Positions 53,626 to 62,910 are shown, counted from the stretch's first letter. The stretch is DNA of 64,000 nucleotides from Dolomitihabitans soli (GCF_022213955.1 NZ_JAKNTW010000042.1:1-64000); one strand, 5' to 3'. Numbers and translations: made by a program. The notes: generated by a model not told the origin, from the sequence alone.

Positions 53626-53661
53626 ACGATCATCACCATCCCGGGAAGCGATCTTCTAGGG
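53626..53661. repeat. GAAACGATC / GGGAAGCGATC repeats
   Basis: GAGAAACGATCATCACCATC and then GGGAAGCGATCTTC, the same pair of motifs as at 31492-31530. Confidence 0.45.
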
Positions 53662-53704
53662 CTCTCACCCACCCCAGGTCAGACCCGCTCGTGACCCCCC
53701 GCCC

Positions 53705-53785
53705 GGGCCGTTCTTGAAACGGCCTGACGGGATCCCGTCCGCTCATATTGATCGGACGGGATTTCGTGTTTCCGGGGTCTCGAGG
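53705..53785. repeat. att-flank hairpin repeat, copy 3
   Basis: Related to 29205 and 40156 but lacks about 10-11 bp between the small hairpin and the long inverted repeat. It is preceded by CTCGTGACCCCCCGCCC, a diverged form of the 18-bp direct repeat. Confidence 0.7.
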
Positions 53786-53881
53786 CCGCTGGGTGAGCCG
53801 GTTTCTGGCTCAAGTAGGGGCGTGCGCCGGGTTATCCCGGTACTCCAGGCAGAGCACGCCGGCTGCGCGATCGCGAACCCC

Positions 53882-54589
53882 CTACGCGGGGTCCGCCCTG
53901 ACCAGCCGCAGGAACGCCTTCAGCCCCGTGATCACCTCCTGGTTGTCGCTCAGCCCGTCCACGGTCTCGTCGAAACGGCGGGTAATGAGTGTCATGCGGC
54001 GGCCCAGATCGTGGTCGGCCAGCGCCAGCCCCCTGTCGGCGGCGGTCAGTTCTTCGATGCCCCTGCGCAAGTTCTGCGTGATCGTCTCCAGCTCCGCCAC
54101 CCGGTCGCGCAGGGCGATCACGTCCACGCGCGGGTACCGTACCTCCTGCCCGAGGGTCCTGACCCTCTCGCGCAGATGCGAGGTGTACGCCGCGATCGGC
54201 CGGAACCCGGTCGCCAGCAGGTAGAACCCGGCAAAGTAGTAGCCGATCTGGGCCCCGGAGAAGTAGGTGACGACCGCGATCACCGCGGCGGACACGACGT
54301 GGCCGGAGATCGCGAGCGCGAGCATGCGCCGGGCGATGTGCCGCGCCTCGTCCTCGCGGTGCCGGGCCACCTCGATACCGGCCTCCCTGGACACCTGGAC
54401 CTCGTGGAGGACGTGGCGGGCGGCGAAGCACAGGTTCCACGGGATGGTCAGGACGACGACCAGCCAGAGCAGGCAGACCGCCCCGGCGCCCAGCGACAGG
54501 AGCGTGGACAGCGCCACACCCGCGTAGAGGATCAGCCAGACGGTGAGCAACGTGACGATCAGGGACGCGAGGAGCAGCCACCATTTCAT
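53882..54589 (-). CDS. 235-aa membrane protein with coiled coil
   Basis: Two N-terminal helices (about 3-24 and 28-50), a soluble helical segment with many charged residues, two more helices (about 90-125), and a long C-terminal coiled coil (VIALRDRVAELETITQNLRRGIEELTAADRG). No family recognised. Start ATG 54589. It might be a membrane stress or division-related protein, but nothing around it supports one role. Confidence 0.6.
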   Translation of the reverse strand: MKWWLLLASLIVTLLTVWLILYAGVALSTLLSLGAGAVCLLWLVVVLTIPWNLCFAARHVLHEVQVSREAGIEVARHREDEARHIARRMLALAISGHVVSAAVIAVVTYFSGAQIGYYFAGFYLLATGFRPIAAYTSHLRERVRTLGQEVRYPRVDVIALRDRVAELETITQNLRRGIEELTAADRGLALADHDLGRRMTLITRRFDETVDGLSDNQEVITGLKAFLRLVRADPA

Positions 54590-54839
54590 GGGCTTCAGGA
54601 TGCGGTGATGTCGCGTATGAGCACGAGCGCTCTACTACTCAAATCCGGCCTGAGCATCCCACGGCGCCTACTGGTCACGCTGTTGCTGAGCAACGCGTTC
54701 AACCGGGTCTCCCCGCGCCACTGCCGCGGCTGGAGCGTGAAGCCCGCCCGTGAGCGTGCGGGACAGGTTCGCCGCGCCGGAGGGCCTCCTGCCTCGGTAC
54801 GCTTCAACGGCTCCCATCACGCGATCATGGAGGACGTCG

Positions 54840-55385
54840 GTGAAGAGGCTGATCGCGCGGCTCTGGCTCGGCATCCGCGGGCCGATCCAGTGGCGGCTGC
54901 TCTACCTGTCCCAGGCCAAGTTCATCGCCGGGGTTACCGGTGTCGTCCGCGACCGCGACGGCAACGTGCTGCTGCTGCGGCACAGATTCTGGCACGAGAG
55001 CCGGCAGTGGGGGCTGCCGACGGGCGGCGCGAAGCGGGGCGAGACCTTCGAGCAGACGGTCGTCCGCGAGGTGCGGGAGGAGACCGGGCTGGAGGTGAGC
55101 GTGGGCGAGCTGGTACACCTCAGGAGCGGGTTCCGGCTCAGGATCGAGGTCGCGTACGCGGCCGCGTACGCAGGGGGCGGCACGATGCGGCTGAACCCGA
55201 TGGAGATCCTGGAGGCCCGGTGGTGCGCCCCCGGCGACCTTCCCGACGGGCTGTTGGAGTCGCACCGCCGCCTGATCGAGTCGTCAGGTGGGCAGGGCGG
55301 CCGCGGCGGAGAAGGCGGGGTCGAGGTGTGCGGTGTCGTTGAAGCGGCACAGGATCCACCGGCCCTCGGCCGGCACCAGGTGTGA
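54840..55385 (+). CDS. NUDIX hydrolase
   Basis: A 181-aa protein. The Nudix box is GGAKRGETFEQTVVREVREETGLEV, matching Gx5Ex7REUxEExGU, preceded by the strands VVRDRDGNVLLLRHRF. Hydrolyses a nucleoside diphosphate linked to some group X. GTG 54840 follows GGAGG. The last 40 residues are Gly-rich and overlap a leftward pseudogene, so the C-terminus may be extended by a lost stop. The gap 54590-54839 shows no gene. Confidence 0.85.
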   Translation: MKRLIARLWLGIRGPIQWRLLYLSQAKFIAGVTGVVRDRDGNVLLLRHRFWHESRQWGLPTGGAKRGETFEQTVVREVREETGLEVSVGELVHLRSGFRLRIEVAYAAAYAGGGTMRLNPMEILEARWCAPGDLPDGLLESHRRLIESSGGQGGRGGEGGVEVCGVVEAAQDPPALGRHQV

Positions 55386-55512
55386 CACCGACCCGCTGTC
55401 GGCGCCGAGGAACGCGAACGGCCGCCGCCGCCTCGGCGAGGGCGGACGGCATCGTGCCCGCCGGCACAAGCAGGCTCAGCCTCCGGCCCCGCCGATCCCC
55501 GACAGCGCCCAT
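55284..55512 (-). pseudogene. frameshifted remnant, possibly SnoaL/SgcJ-like
   Basis: One frame gives RGRRLSLLVPAGTMPSALAE; after a shift another gives FAFLGADSGSVSHLVPAEG and RWILCRFNDTAHLDP. The RW-(6)-NTAH-type ending recalls SgcJ/EcaC or other SnoaL-like proteins. No start left. Overlaps the end of the NUDIX gene. Confidence 0.45.
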
Positions 55513-55628
55513 GGGCGTGACCCCAAGCGGTGCAGGACTTCACGGAGTCCAGTTCGCCTTTTGCACGGCCTGGCGACTGGGCTCTGGCTGTCGAGGTCAG
55601 TGACGCCGGACACTCGGCTCACCGCCGG

Positions 55629-56552
55629 TTATGCCACACCGGCATGACGGCGGCGGTACTCGCCCGGCGTGGCGCCGGCCCAGCGTCGGAAGGCCAGGTG
55701 GAAGCCGACCGCTGAGCCGTAGCCGACCCGTTCGGGGATGACAGCCTGCGGGACTGAGGTGTTGGCCAGCAGGTGCGCGGCCTCGCGCATGCGGCGGCCG
55801 GCCAGGTGGCGAGCCGGTGAGTCGCCGACCAGTTCCTGGAAGGCGGCGCTGAACGCCGATCGGGACATGGACGCCTCCTGGGCCAGGGCGTCGATCGTCC
55901 AGGACTCCTGGTAGCGGGTGTACATGGCCGTCAGGGCACGGCTGACTCCCGGGTGACGCAGCGCCTTGGCCGCCGGCATGTCCATCGTGCGCAGCGCCGT
56001 CCTCAGCGCGAGGATGAAGACCATCTCGAACGCGCGCAGGGCGACCAGCCCGGCGCCGGGCTGATCGCCCTGCTCTTCGGTGGCCAGGCCGCGCAGCGTG
56101 TGGTCCAGCAGCGGCTCGCCGGCCATCGTGGAACGGTCGAGCACGATCACCGCGGGGAGGGTCTGGTACAGCGGTGAGTCGCCGAGCTCGTCGTAGTGCA
56201 GCCCCGCGCACAGGAATCTCGTGGCGACTCCCTGCCCGCCGAGCTGGGCGACGGTCTGGTCACCGACTTTGCGGTCGGGGATCACGCGATCCAGCGGCAC
56301 CGTCGGTCCATCGGCGTCATGGGCGAGGGCGTGAGCCGTACCGCGGGGGAAGACGGCCAGGTCGCCCGGACCGAGTGTCACCGGCTGGTGGTGGGGCAAC
56401 AGCGCGTGGCACTCACCGTCCACCACGTAGTGCAGTACGGCGCACCGCTCCTCATCGCTGTGCACTCCCCAAGGAGCTCTCGCCGACCACCGGCTGACGA
56501 ACACTCCTCGCAACCGAAGCGGAGCGAGCAGCTCACTGAGAAGATCGGGCAT
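55629..56552 (-). CDS. AraC-family regulator with cupin sensor domain
   Basis: A 307-aa regulator. Residues 1-170 form the AraC-type cupin found in regulators of oxidoreductase operons (WGVHSDEERCAVLHYVVDG, LGPGDLAVFPRGTAHAL). Residues 200-305 carry the two HTHs: WTIDALAQEASMSRSAFSAAFQELVG and VPERVGYGSAVGFHLAFRRWAGATPGEYR (the second begins IPERVGYGS). Divergent from the NmrA-like gene; the 69-bp gap contains a direct repeat that looks like its site. ATG 56552. Confidence 0.9.
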   Translation of the reverse strand: MPDLLSELLAPLRLRGVFVSRWSARAPWGVHSDEERCAVLHYVVDGECHALLPHHQPVTLGPGDLAVFPRGTAHALAHDADGPTVPLDRVIPDRKVGDQTVAQLGGQGVATRFLCAGLHYDELGDSPLYQTLPAVIVLDRSTMAGEPLLDHTLRGLATEEQGDQPGAGLVALRAFEMVFILALRTALRTMDMPAAKALRHPGVSRALTAMYTRYQESWTIDALAQEASMSRSAFSAAFQELVGDSPARHLAGRRMREAAHLLANTSVPQAVIPERVGYGSAVGFHLAFRRWAGATPGEYRRRHAGVA

Positions 56553-56562
56553 GGACGTTCCC

Positions 56563-56592
56563 TAAATGGATCCAGCTATTGGTTAATGGATC
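56563..56592. promoter_or_regulatory. direct repeats in the AraC/NmrA divergent gap
   Basis: TAAATGGATC (56563-56572) and TTAATGGATC (56583-56592), 20 bp apart (two helical turns), in the 69-bp gap. Such spacing fits two adjacent AraC half-sites. Confidence 0.55.
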
Positions 56593-56621
56593 GTACTGTC
56601 CCCGGCCGCAAGACTGGACCC

Positions 56622-57395
56622 ATGAGATCAACACTTGTGCTGGGTGCCGGCGGCGCCCAGGGAGGCGCGGTGGCCCGACGGCTGACCGCGCAGGGCTACC
56701 GGGTGCGCGAGTTCCGCCGCGCCGTGGGGGACCTCGGTGTGGCCGAGGATGTGCGTAACGCCTTCGAGGGGATCACGCACGCCTCGGTGGTCCTGCCGAT
56801 GGTCCACGATGAACACATCGTCGCCCGCTACGTCACCAACATCATCGATGCCGCCCGCTCGACCGGCGTCGAGCGGCTGGTGTTCAACACCAACACCACC
56901 ATTCCGGACAAGCCCACCCAACTGCCGGGCTTCGAGACCCGGCGGGCCGCCCAGGAGGCGTTCCTCGCCAGCGGCATCCCCACGGTCGTGCTGCGGCCGC
57001 CGGCGTACCTGGAGAACCTGCTCGCCCCCGGCCTCCTCGGTACCGACGCCGTGTCGTATCCGCTGCCGCCTCACGTGCCGGTGTCGTGGCTCGCTCAGGC
57101 CGATCTGGCGACCGCCACGGAAGTGGCCCTGACGACGCCCGGGCTGGAAGGCAGGGTGCTCGACCTGGGCGGCCCGGCCTCCTTGACCGGGCCCGAACTG
57201 GCCACCTCGCTGGGCGTCGACTCATACCGACCGCTGTCGCCGGCCTCGTTCGAGGCGATGGTCGGTACGGCTGTCGCCGACATGTACCGCTATCTGGCGA
57301 CCGATGAGGGCGTTAATGTCTACGCCCCAGTCTCCGATCCCGCTCTCGGGATCGGCCTGACTTCGGTGGCCGAGTGGATGGCGGCCCGCTCGTGA
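56622..57395 (+). CDS. NmrA-like NAD(P)-binding protein
   Basis: A 257-aa atypical short-chain dehydrogenase. Rossmann motif LVLGAGGAQGGAVARRLTAQGY, then VERLVFNTNT and TVVLRPPAYLENLL, typical of NmrA/HSCARG redox sensors and quinone reductases. It lacks the catalytic Tyr-x3-Lys of classical SDRs. ATG 56622. Its stop overlaps the start of the NTF2-like gene (GTGA), so both are under the divergent AraC regulator. Confidence 0.87.
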   Translation: MRSTLVLGAGGAQGGAVARRLTAQGYRVREFRRAVGDLGVAEDVRNAFEGITHASVVLPMVHDEHIVARYVTNIIDAARSTGVERLVFNTNTTIPDKPTQLPGFETRRAAQEAFLASGIPTVVLRPPAYLENLLAPGLLGTDAVSYPLPPHVPVSWLAQADLATATEVALTTPGLEGRVLDLGGPASLTGPELATSLGVDSYRPLSPASFEAMVGTAVADMYRYLATDEGVNVYAPVSDPALGIGLTSVAEWMAARS

Positions 57396-57811
57396 CACCC
57401 GCGGGGCTCTGCGAGGCAGAGGTACGGCACATGCACCGGGTCATCGCCGCGTGGCTCAGCGGCGGGGACACGGAGCTGGCCATGTTCGCCGAACCGCTGG
57501 CCGACGACTTCGTCATGATCAACCCTGATGGGATGGTGATCGGGAAACAGGGTGTCGTGGATGAGTTCGGGCATATACGCGGGGCTGTGCCCGAAATCGC
57601 CATCGAGATCAGGAATTTCCGCCTGGTGACCGCCGGACCCACGCACGCGGTGGCCGCCTACGAGGAGTGGCAACAATCGCCGGTGGGAAACAACAGCAGG
57701 CACAGCACGGTCGTCTTCACCGCCGACCCATCTGCCCGGTACGGCTACCGCTGGCGCCATCTCCACGAAACCTGGTTCACGCGAGCGGACATCGAATCGA
57801 TTGCGCGGTGA
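57392..57811 (+). CDS. NTF2-like (DUF4440-type) protein
   Basis: A 139-aa alpha+beta cone-fold protein: CEAEVRHMHRVIAAWLSGGDTELAMFAEPLADDFVMINPDG, then KQGVVDEFGHIR and the ending RWRHLHETWFTR. Members act as small isomerases, dehydratases or binding proteins. GTG 57392 overlaps the NmrA stop; co-expression suggests the two act on one substrate. Confidence 0.83.
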   Translation: MTPAGLCEAEVRHMHRVIAAWLSGGDTELAMFAEPLADDFVMINPDGMVIGKQGVVDEFGHIRGAVPEIAIEIRNFRLVTAGPTHAVAAYEEWQQSPVGNNSRHSTVVFTADPSARYGYRWRHLHETWFTRADIESIAR

Positions 57812-57825
57812 GCGCCCTGGCCGCC

Positions 57826-57851
57826 GTCAGCCTCCGCGGTCGGAGGCTGAC
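57826..57851. terminator. bidirectional hairpin between convergent genes
   Basis: GTCAGCCTCCG-CGGT-CGGAGGCTGAC, perfect 11-bp stem, between the rightward NTF2 gene and the leftward gene ending at 57857. No T-run. Confidence 0.7.
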
Positions 57852-57856
57852 GCGGC

Positions 57857-59543
57857 TCAGGTGAGCACGACCGCGACGGGGGCGGACGCGGCCCGCCGTC
57901 CGGCGGGATCCACCATGACGACCTCCACGTTCGCCGCATCCCCGCGGTCGGGCACAGCGATCGAGAACCGCTCGGGTTCGGCGGCGTCGCGAACGTCGGC
58001 GGCGTCCACCCGGGCGAGCGTGACCGGCCCCGCGGTGTCGCGGACCTCGAACCGGAAGCGCCCGGCCGGGCCGTCCGGCGCCGTCGCGGTCCACGCTACG
58101 ACGAGGTCGGTCCCGGCTGCCGGCCCGGTCGCCCCGTCGACGACGGGCGGGAGCGGGGCCTCGCCGCTGAGCGTCTCCACGCGGGCGACCGCGGAGGGCT
58201 CCGAGCGGCTGGCGGCCCCCGGTGCACTCGCCCGCGCGATGACGCGGTACAGGTAGGCGACCCACGGGAGCACGGCGGGCCTCGAGCACGAGCGCCACGC
58301 GCTGGCCCGGCACGAGCGGGACGTAGAGGCGGACCGCCTGCGATCCCCCGGCGGGCTGGTCGACCGTCGCCACGAGGTCGGCCTTGAGGCCGGCCGTCGC
58401 GGGGGTCGGGGGCGGGTGCTGGACGAGGACGGTGCGCTGCGCGCTGACCGGATTGACGCGGTGGTCGGTGACGTCGACCTTGAAGGTGTGCGCGCCCGGC
58501 GGGAGGCGCATCCACCCGAGATCCGGCTGGTTGACCCGTTCCGGGTTCTCCAGCTCGGCCGCCGCCGGCAGCGTCCACTTGACCTGGAAGCCGGCCGACG
58601 CCCAGCTCGGCGTGGCGACGAGGCGCACCTTGCGCGCGACCTCCGGCGCGATCGGGGCGGGGACGGTCGGGTCGACCTCGGCGGCGTCGACGCGCTGGCC
58701 GGAATCGGTGCGGAAGCTCACGACGACGGCGACCTGGGGGGCGTCCGGCGCCACGGCGTGGACGAGTTCACCCTCGAACGTCCCCGTGATCTCCATCGGG
58801 TCGAACCGCATGACGAAGTCGTGGACGCGCGCGATGCCCGACCAGGTGCCGACCTCATTCGGGTCGCCGACGAAGAGGCCGAGCTCCTGCAGGATGACGC
58901 CGGTGAAGGTGCCGTCGGAGGCGACGCCGGTCAGGTTGTCCAGGTTCTCCGGATCGATCTCGCCGTTGAGGTCGAGCAGCACCTCGTCACAGGCGAGGCC
59001 GAGGTCGGTTCCCGCGATGAGGAAGTGCGGTGGGACGAACCGGGCGGATGGAAAGCGCGGGTCGGCGCTGCCGTTCGCGCCGGTGAATCGCGCCGAGACG
59101 TCCGTGAGCCCCGCTCCGGCGAGCACGAGGGTGAGCCCTGGCCCGAGCAGACGGACGGTGCCGAGCGCGGGATTCGGGACAAGGCGGACGTAAGGATCCG
59201 TGACCAGGTCGGCGGGCACCAGGTCACGCGGGTCGGAGATGAGCTCGAACCGGCCGAGGTCGACCTCGATGCGGTCGAAGTCGTCGCTCCCACCCGGGAA
59301 GAACATCCGTACGGCGACGCGCGCGGTGCCGGTGCCGACCGGGATCAGCCGCAGGGTCCACGAGCCGATCGGGATCGACAGGTCGACCCCCGTCGGGGCG
59401 ACGAGCGCGGCGGAGTACAGATCGGTACCGTCCGCCTGTGGCGTCGGACCGGCGATGTCTTCGATGAACGCCGGCGGTCGCGCGCCCGCGGGCAGGCGGC
59501 GCTGCAGTTGCTGCAGTGAGCGAACGACATCCTCGGCGGCCAA
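57857..59543 (-). pseudogene. large hypothetical protein, split by a frameshift
   Basis: The N-terminal part (about 420 residues from a TTG start at 59543 behind GGAG) begins LAAEDVVRSLQQLQRRLPAG and contains VKWTLPAAAELENPERVNQP and DVTDHRVNPVSAQRTVLV. At about 58270-58280 one extra base shifts the frame: VALVLEAR is followed by VLPWVAYLYRVIARA, and the protein ends in a fibronectin-III-like segment (DLVVAWTATAPDGPAGRFRF to AVVLT at 57860). Real mutation or sequencing error cannot be told apart here. No signal peptide, family unknown; the beta-rich ends suggest a structural or binding protein. Confidence 0.6.
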
Positions 59544-59715
59544 GGCCGGCTCCTATCGCTCACCAGACGCGGCTCGACGCGCACTGGGTGTGAATACCAT
59601 TTGATACGGCCGCTTTACGCTGGTCGCCCCGTTGCCACGAGCGGTCCGGAGTCTGCCCAACGGCATTGACGGTGAGGCCGATGTGTTCGGCCCCGGCATC
59701 GGGCAAGATCGCCCC

Positions 59716-60246
59716 ATGCGCCTGACTCGCAACCCCCGCGGCCTGCTCTTCACCGGGGGCGTCGGACTCGCCTCGCTCCTGACGTTCATCGAGGTGAGCA
59801 CTCCCGGCCTGTCCTACTGGGCATTGGTGCTGGCGCTGTACTGGCTGGGGCTCGCCATCACCTGGTCCGTACTGCTGGGTCCAGGCGCGGGCCGGCGGGG
59901 GTGGGCGCGCTGGATGTTCGTCCCACTCGCACTGGTGCTGGGCACCGTGCTGCTGGTCACGGTCGACGCGCCCCTGCACGCGCGCTTCGCCCTGTCGGAA
60001 TCGAGCCTGGAGCGCTACGCCCGGTCGGTGCGCGACGACGACGACGGCCGTGATCGGTGGCGGGGCCTGTATCGGGTGGGCTACACGGAGAAGATCCCGG
60101 GCGGAGCGCAGTTCATGGTCACCTCGTTCACCTGGGGTTGGAAGAGCTACGGCTTCGCCTACATCCCGGATCGGGTACCTGGCCCGGACGAGGTCTGGTA
60201 CGAGCATTTGCAGGGCCCTTGGTACATCTGGACCGATGGGCCCTGA
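59716..60246 (+). CDS. 176-aa membrane protein
   Basis: Three predicted helices in the first half (about 10-27, 29-55 and 67-85), then a soluble part with YARSVRDDDDGRDRWRGLYR and a Trp/Tyr-rich end (TWGWKSYGFAYIPDR, WYIWTDGP). Start ATG 59716. Similar small proteins are found scattered in actinomycetes without function. It is divergent from the frameshifted gene. Confidence 0.55.
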   Translation: MRLTRNPRGLLFTGGVGLASLLTFIEVSTPGLSYWALVLALYWLGLAITWSVLLGPGAGRRGWARWMFVPLALVLGTVLLVTVDAPLHARFALSESSLERYARSVRDDDDGRDRWRGLYRVGYTEKIPGGAQFMVTSFTWGWKSYGFAYIPDRVPGPDEVWYEHLQGPWYIWTDGP

Positions 60247-60652
60247 ACCCCACGACGCATGACCTCCCGGTTCCACGCCGATGTGCTGGGCATGCCCGAG
60301 TCGGACTCCGGCTGTTTCAGCAATGGTCGCCCGCGGCTCAGGCCGGCTAACCAGACACCAGCGGCCCCTGCCGCGCTTTCCGCGTCGAGGCCAGCCCTGG
60401 CCGGGCCCTGGAGGCACCCTGGCAGGAACGAGGCCGTTCACGTGCGGCAACCTGACAAAGGCGGGAGGCCGCAACAGGAACGGCGTGAACTTCACCGACT
60501 TCCTGCCCGCGATCGGTAAGGGCGCCCTGAAGCGCGGGGCTGTCCAACTATATCGATTTGCCACTCCAGAAAATAAGTCAAGACATTGATTACATCGCAA
60601 ATACATGAAATATCGGATGTATCCCCGTAATTAAGGCACGGAGGAGTATCCG
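60247..60652. other. gap holding the protease promoter region
   Basis: No credible gene. The part 60545-60640 is strikingly A+T-rich for this genome and should contain the promoter of the protease. Confidence 0.5.
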
Positions 60653-61936
60653 GTGAAAATCCCCCCGATCACCGTAAGAGCCCCACGAGCCACCGGTCGA
60701 CTGGCAGTGGCGCTGGGAGTCGCCCTCGCCATGGTCGCGACGGGCGCCGCCCAGGCCACCGCGGCCCCCACCCCCGCCCTCGTCAAGGGCGCCGACACCC
60801 GGGCCGTCGAGTCGGCCGACAAGATCCCGGGCGGTTTCGCCTCCTGGAAGGACCTGCTGGCCACCCAGGAGAAGCTGGTCAAGGCCGCCGACCGTGTCAC
60901 CGCCGCCGTCAGGACGCAGGACGACACCGGGTTCGCCGGCATCGTCGCGGCGCCGGAGAACCGCGAGCTGCGCGTCTACTGGAAGGGAGACACCCCCGAG
61001 CGCATCAGCGCCCTGATCGGACAACTGCGCGGGGACGTCCCGGTCAGCGTCCTGCCCGCGGCCTACTCGGCCCGCGAGCTGGAGAGCGAGATGAACCGTC
61101 TCGCCCGCACCTCCGGCGACGCGATCACCTCGATCGCGCCGAACGCCGACGGCTCGGGCCTGACCGTCTCGGGCGCCGACTACGGCCTGACCCGCTCGAA
61201 GGTCGCAGACTCGGCAGTGCCGGTCACCGTGGAGGCCGGCGTCACGCCGACCCCGGCCAGCCGCTGGGACGACGCCGTGCCCTGGCTGGGCGGCGCGGCC
61301 TGGCGCAACGCCGGCACCGGCCGCGGCTGCTCGACGGGCTTCGCCGTCACCGCCGGCGGGACGAGCTGGATGCTGTCCGCTTACCACTGCGGCGGCGTCG
61401 GACAGACGGCCACCGACCCGACCGGTCAGGTGATCGGTCCGATCACCCATGCCAGCGCCAGCCGCGACGTGATGCTGATCCGCGCCGGCACCGCAGGCCG
61501 CGTCTACAACAACAACCCCGGCACCATATCGCCGGAGTTCACCAACCCGGTCGTCGGCACCTCCGCCTCCTACGTGGGCATGTGGCTCTGCACCTCCGGC
61601 GCCTACTCGGGCACCATCTGCCTTTGCCAGGTGAAAATGACCAACGTCACGATCTATCTTGCCGAGAGCGTGCTCTACGGCATGGTCCTCCTCGAGAATT
61701 CGACGCGCAAGAACGTGGCCGGCCAGGGCGACAGCGGCGGCCCGGTGGAGACGCCCGAACCGTCCAGCACCACCCAGCAGCACGCGGTGGGGGTCATCTC
61801 CCTCATCGACACCGGCGCTCAGGTGCCCTGCACCGGTTACGTCATCAGCGGCCGCATCTGCTCCTGGCGGCTGTACTACTCACCGTGGAGCAACGTGACC
61901 GCCGCCTTCCCGGGAATCGCCATCAAGACCGGCTGA
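60653..61936 (+). CDS. secreted trypsin-like serine protease (S1 family)
   Basis: A 427-aa exported protease. Signal peptide about 1-38 (ALGVALAMVATGAAQATAAP). A pro-region of about 170 residues precedes the mature enzyme. Catalytic His lies in MLSAYHCGG, Asp in SRDVMLIRAG, and Ser in GQGDSGGPV; Cys pairs flank the His and Ser regions as in alpha-lytic/streptogrisin-like enzymes. The extracellular role is probably protein degradation or processing. GTG 60653 follows GGAGGAG. Confidence 0.92.
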   Translation: MKIPPITVRAPRATGRLAVALGVALAMVATGAAQATAAPTPALVKGADTRAVESADKIPGGFASWKDLLATQEKLVKAADRVTAAVRTQDDTGFAGIVAAPENRELRVYWKGDTPERISALIGQLRGDVPVSVLPAAYSARELESEMNRLARTSGDAITSIAPNADGSGLTVSGADYGLTRSKVADSAVPVTVEAGVTPTPASRWDDAVPWLGGAAWRNAGTGRGCSTGFAVTAGGTSWMLSAYHCGGVGQTATDPTGQVIGPITHASASRDVMLIRAGTAGRVYNNNPGTISPEFTNPVVGTSASYVGMWLCTSGAYSGTICLCQVKMTNVTIYLAESVLYGMVLLENSTRKNVAGQGDSGGPVETPEPSSTTQQHAVGVISLIDTGAQVPCTGYVISGRICSWRLYYSPWSNVTAAFPGIAIKTG

Positions 61937-62226
61937 CGAATCGATCGAGCGAGAGGCCGGGCGTTCAGCACCGGCTCTCGTCTCGCTGGAGAAGCCCAAG
62001 CCATTTGGCACCCCGCCCACGCCACGTGGTCGTCAACGAGCTCCTCGTCCGCCCCACCGAACAGGCCTGATCCGACGGCACAGCGGCACTCGTCCGGACA
62101 TGCGGGCATCATCCGGCACATTTCACAGATGGTAATTTCCTGAGAACACGCGGAGTCACAATCATCCTCATGCTGCTCGGGGAAGGCGTCCAGGCAGTTC
62201 ACCATCGTCACGTGGAAGGACCTGAG
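61937..62226. other. gap, no supported gene
   Basis: A Cys-rich frame on the minus strand (from 62205) was considered and rejected for lack of a ribosome site. The + strand shows nothing. Confidence 0.4.
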
Positions 62227-62910
62227 ATGCGCCCCGAATCGACGGCGATCGCGGAGAACATGGTCGAGATCCCCGCCGGGGAGATCGTCCTGCTGGACGA
62301 GGGGACGAGGACGAACTGGAAGGTCGAGGTCGAAGCCTTCCGGCTGGCGCCGTATGCCGTGACCCGCGAGCTGTACCACGCTGTTCGGGGCGAGGCGCCC
62401 GTGAGCTCGGCGGGGCCGCGGACGCCGGTGACCGAGGTCTCCTGGAAGGAGGCCGTCCGGTTCTGCAACCTGCTCTCGCGAGCGGCGGGGCTCGAAGCCT
62501 GCTACTCGATGGGCGACGACCCCGACGGACAGGACGTCGACTGCGACTGGGCGGCCGGCGGCTACCGGCTCCCGTCCGAGGCGGAGTGGGAGTACGCGTG
62601 CAGGGCCGGGACCTCCGGCGTCCGGTACGGCGAGCTGGACGAGATCGCCTGGCACCGGGGGAACTCCGGCGGCGAGGTGCACGATGTCGCGTCCAGGGCG
62701 CCGAACGCGTGGGGCCTCTACGACATGATCGGCAACGTGTGGGAGTGGTGCTGGGACGTCTACGATCCCACTGTCTACGGCCCGTACCGCGTGTTCCGCG
62801 GCGGGGGCGCGCATGATCGGCCCCGCGGGTTGCGGGCGTCGTGCCGCCGCAAGAGCCACCCGACCTTTCGCATCGACGACCTGGGGTTCCGGCTCGCTCG
62901 ATCGCTGTGA
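62227..62910 (+). CDS. FGE-sulfatase/PvdO-like (SUMF1-fold) protein
   Basis: A 227-aa C-type-lectin-like SUMF1 protein: VEIPAGEIVLLDEG, TEVSWKEAVRFCNLLSRAAG, YRLPSEAEWEYACRAGT, NAWGLYDMIGNVWEWCWDVYDP and the end VFRGGGAHDRPRGLRASCR. True FGEs have a Cu-binding Cys pair after the RGGS motif; here only one Cys is present, so it is not a canonical formylglycine generator. PvdO of pyoverdine maturation is another member of this fold. ATG 62227 follows GGAAGGACC. Same strand as the PvdP-like gene. Confidence 0.82.
   Translation: MRPESTAIAENMVEIPAGEIVLLDEGTRTNWKVEVEAFRLAPYAVTRELYHAVRGEAPVSSAGPRTPVTEVSWKEAVRFCNLLSRAAGLEACYSMGDDPDGQDVDCDWAAGGYRLPSEAEWEYACRAGTSGVRYGELDEIAWHRGNSGGEVHDVASRAPNAWGLYDMIGNVWEWCWDVYDPTVYGPYRVFRGGGAHDRPRGLRASCRRKSHPTFRIDDLGFRLARSL

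Noticed and set aside
53714-55342. Long rightward open frame across the membrane-protein and NUDIX genes
   Set aside because: Composition is Arg/Gly/Pro-rich without domain features; real genes in other frames with ribosome sites explain the region.
61876-62205. Leftward Cys-rich frame (MVNCLDAFPEQHEDDCDSAC...) that could be a small disulfide peptide
   Set aside because: No ribosome site before 62205, and the frame runs on deep into the protease gene on the other strand, as shadows do.
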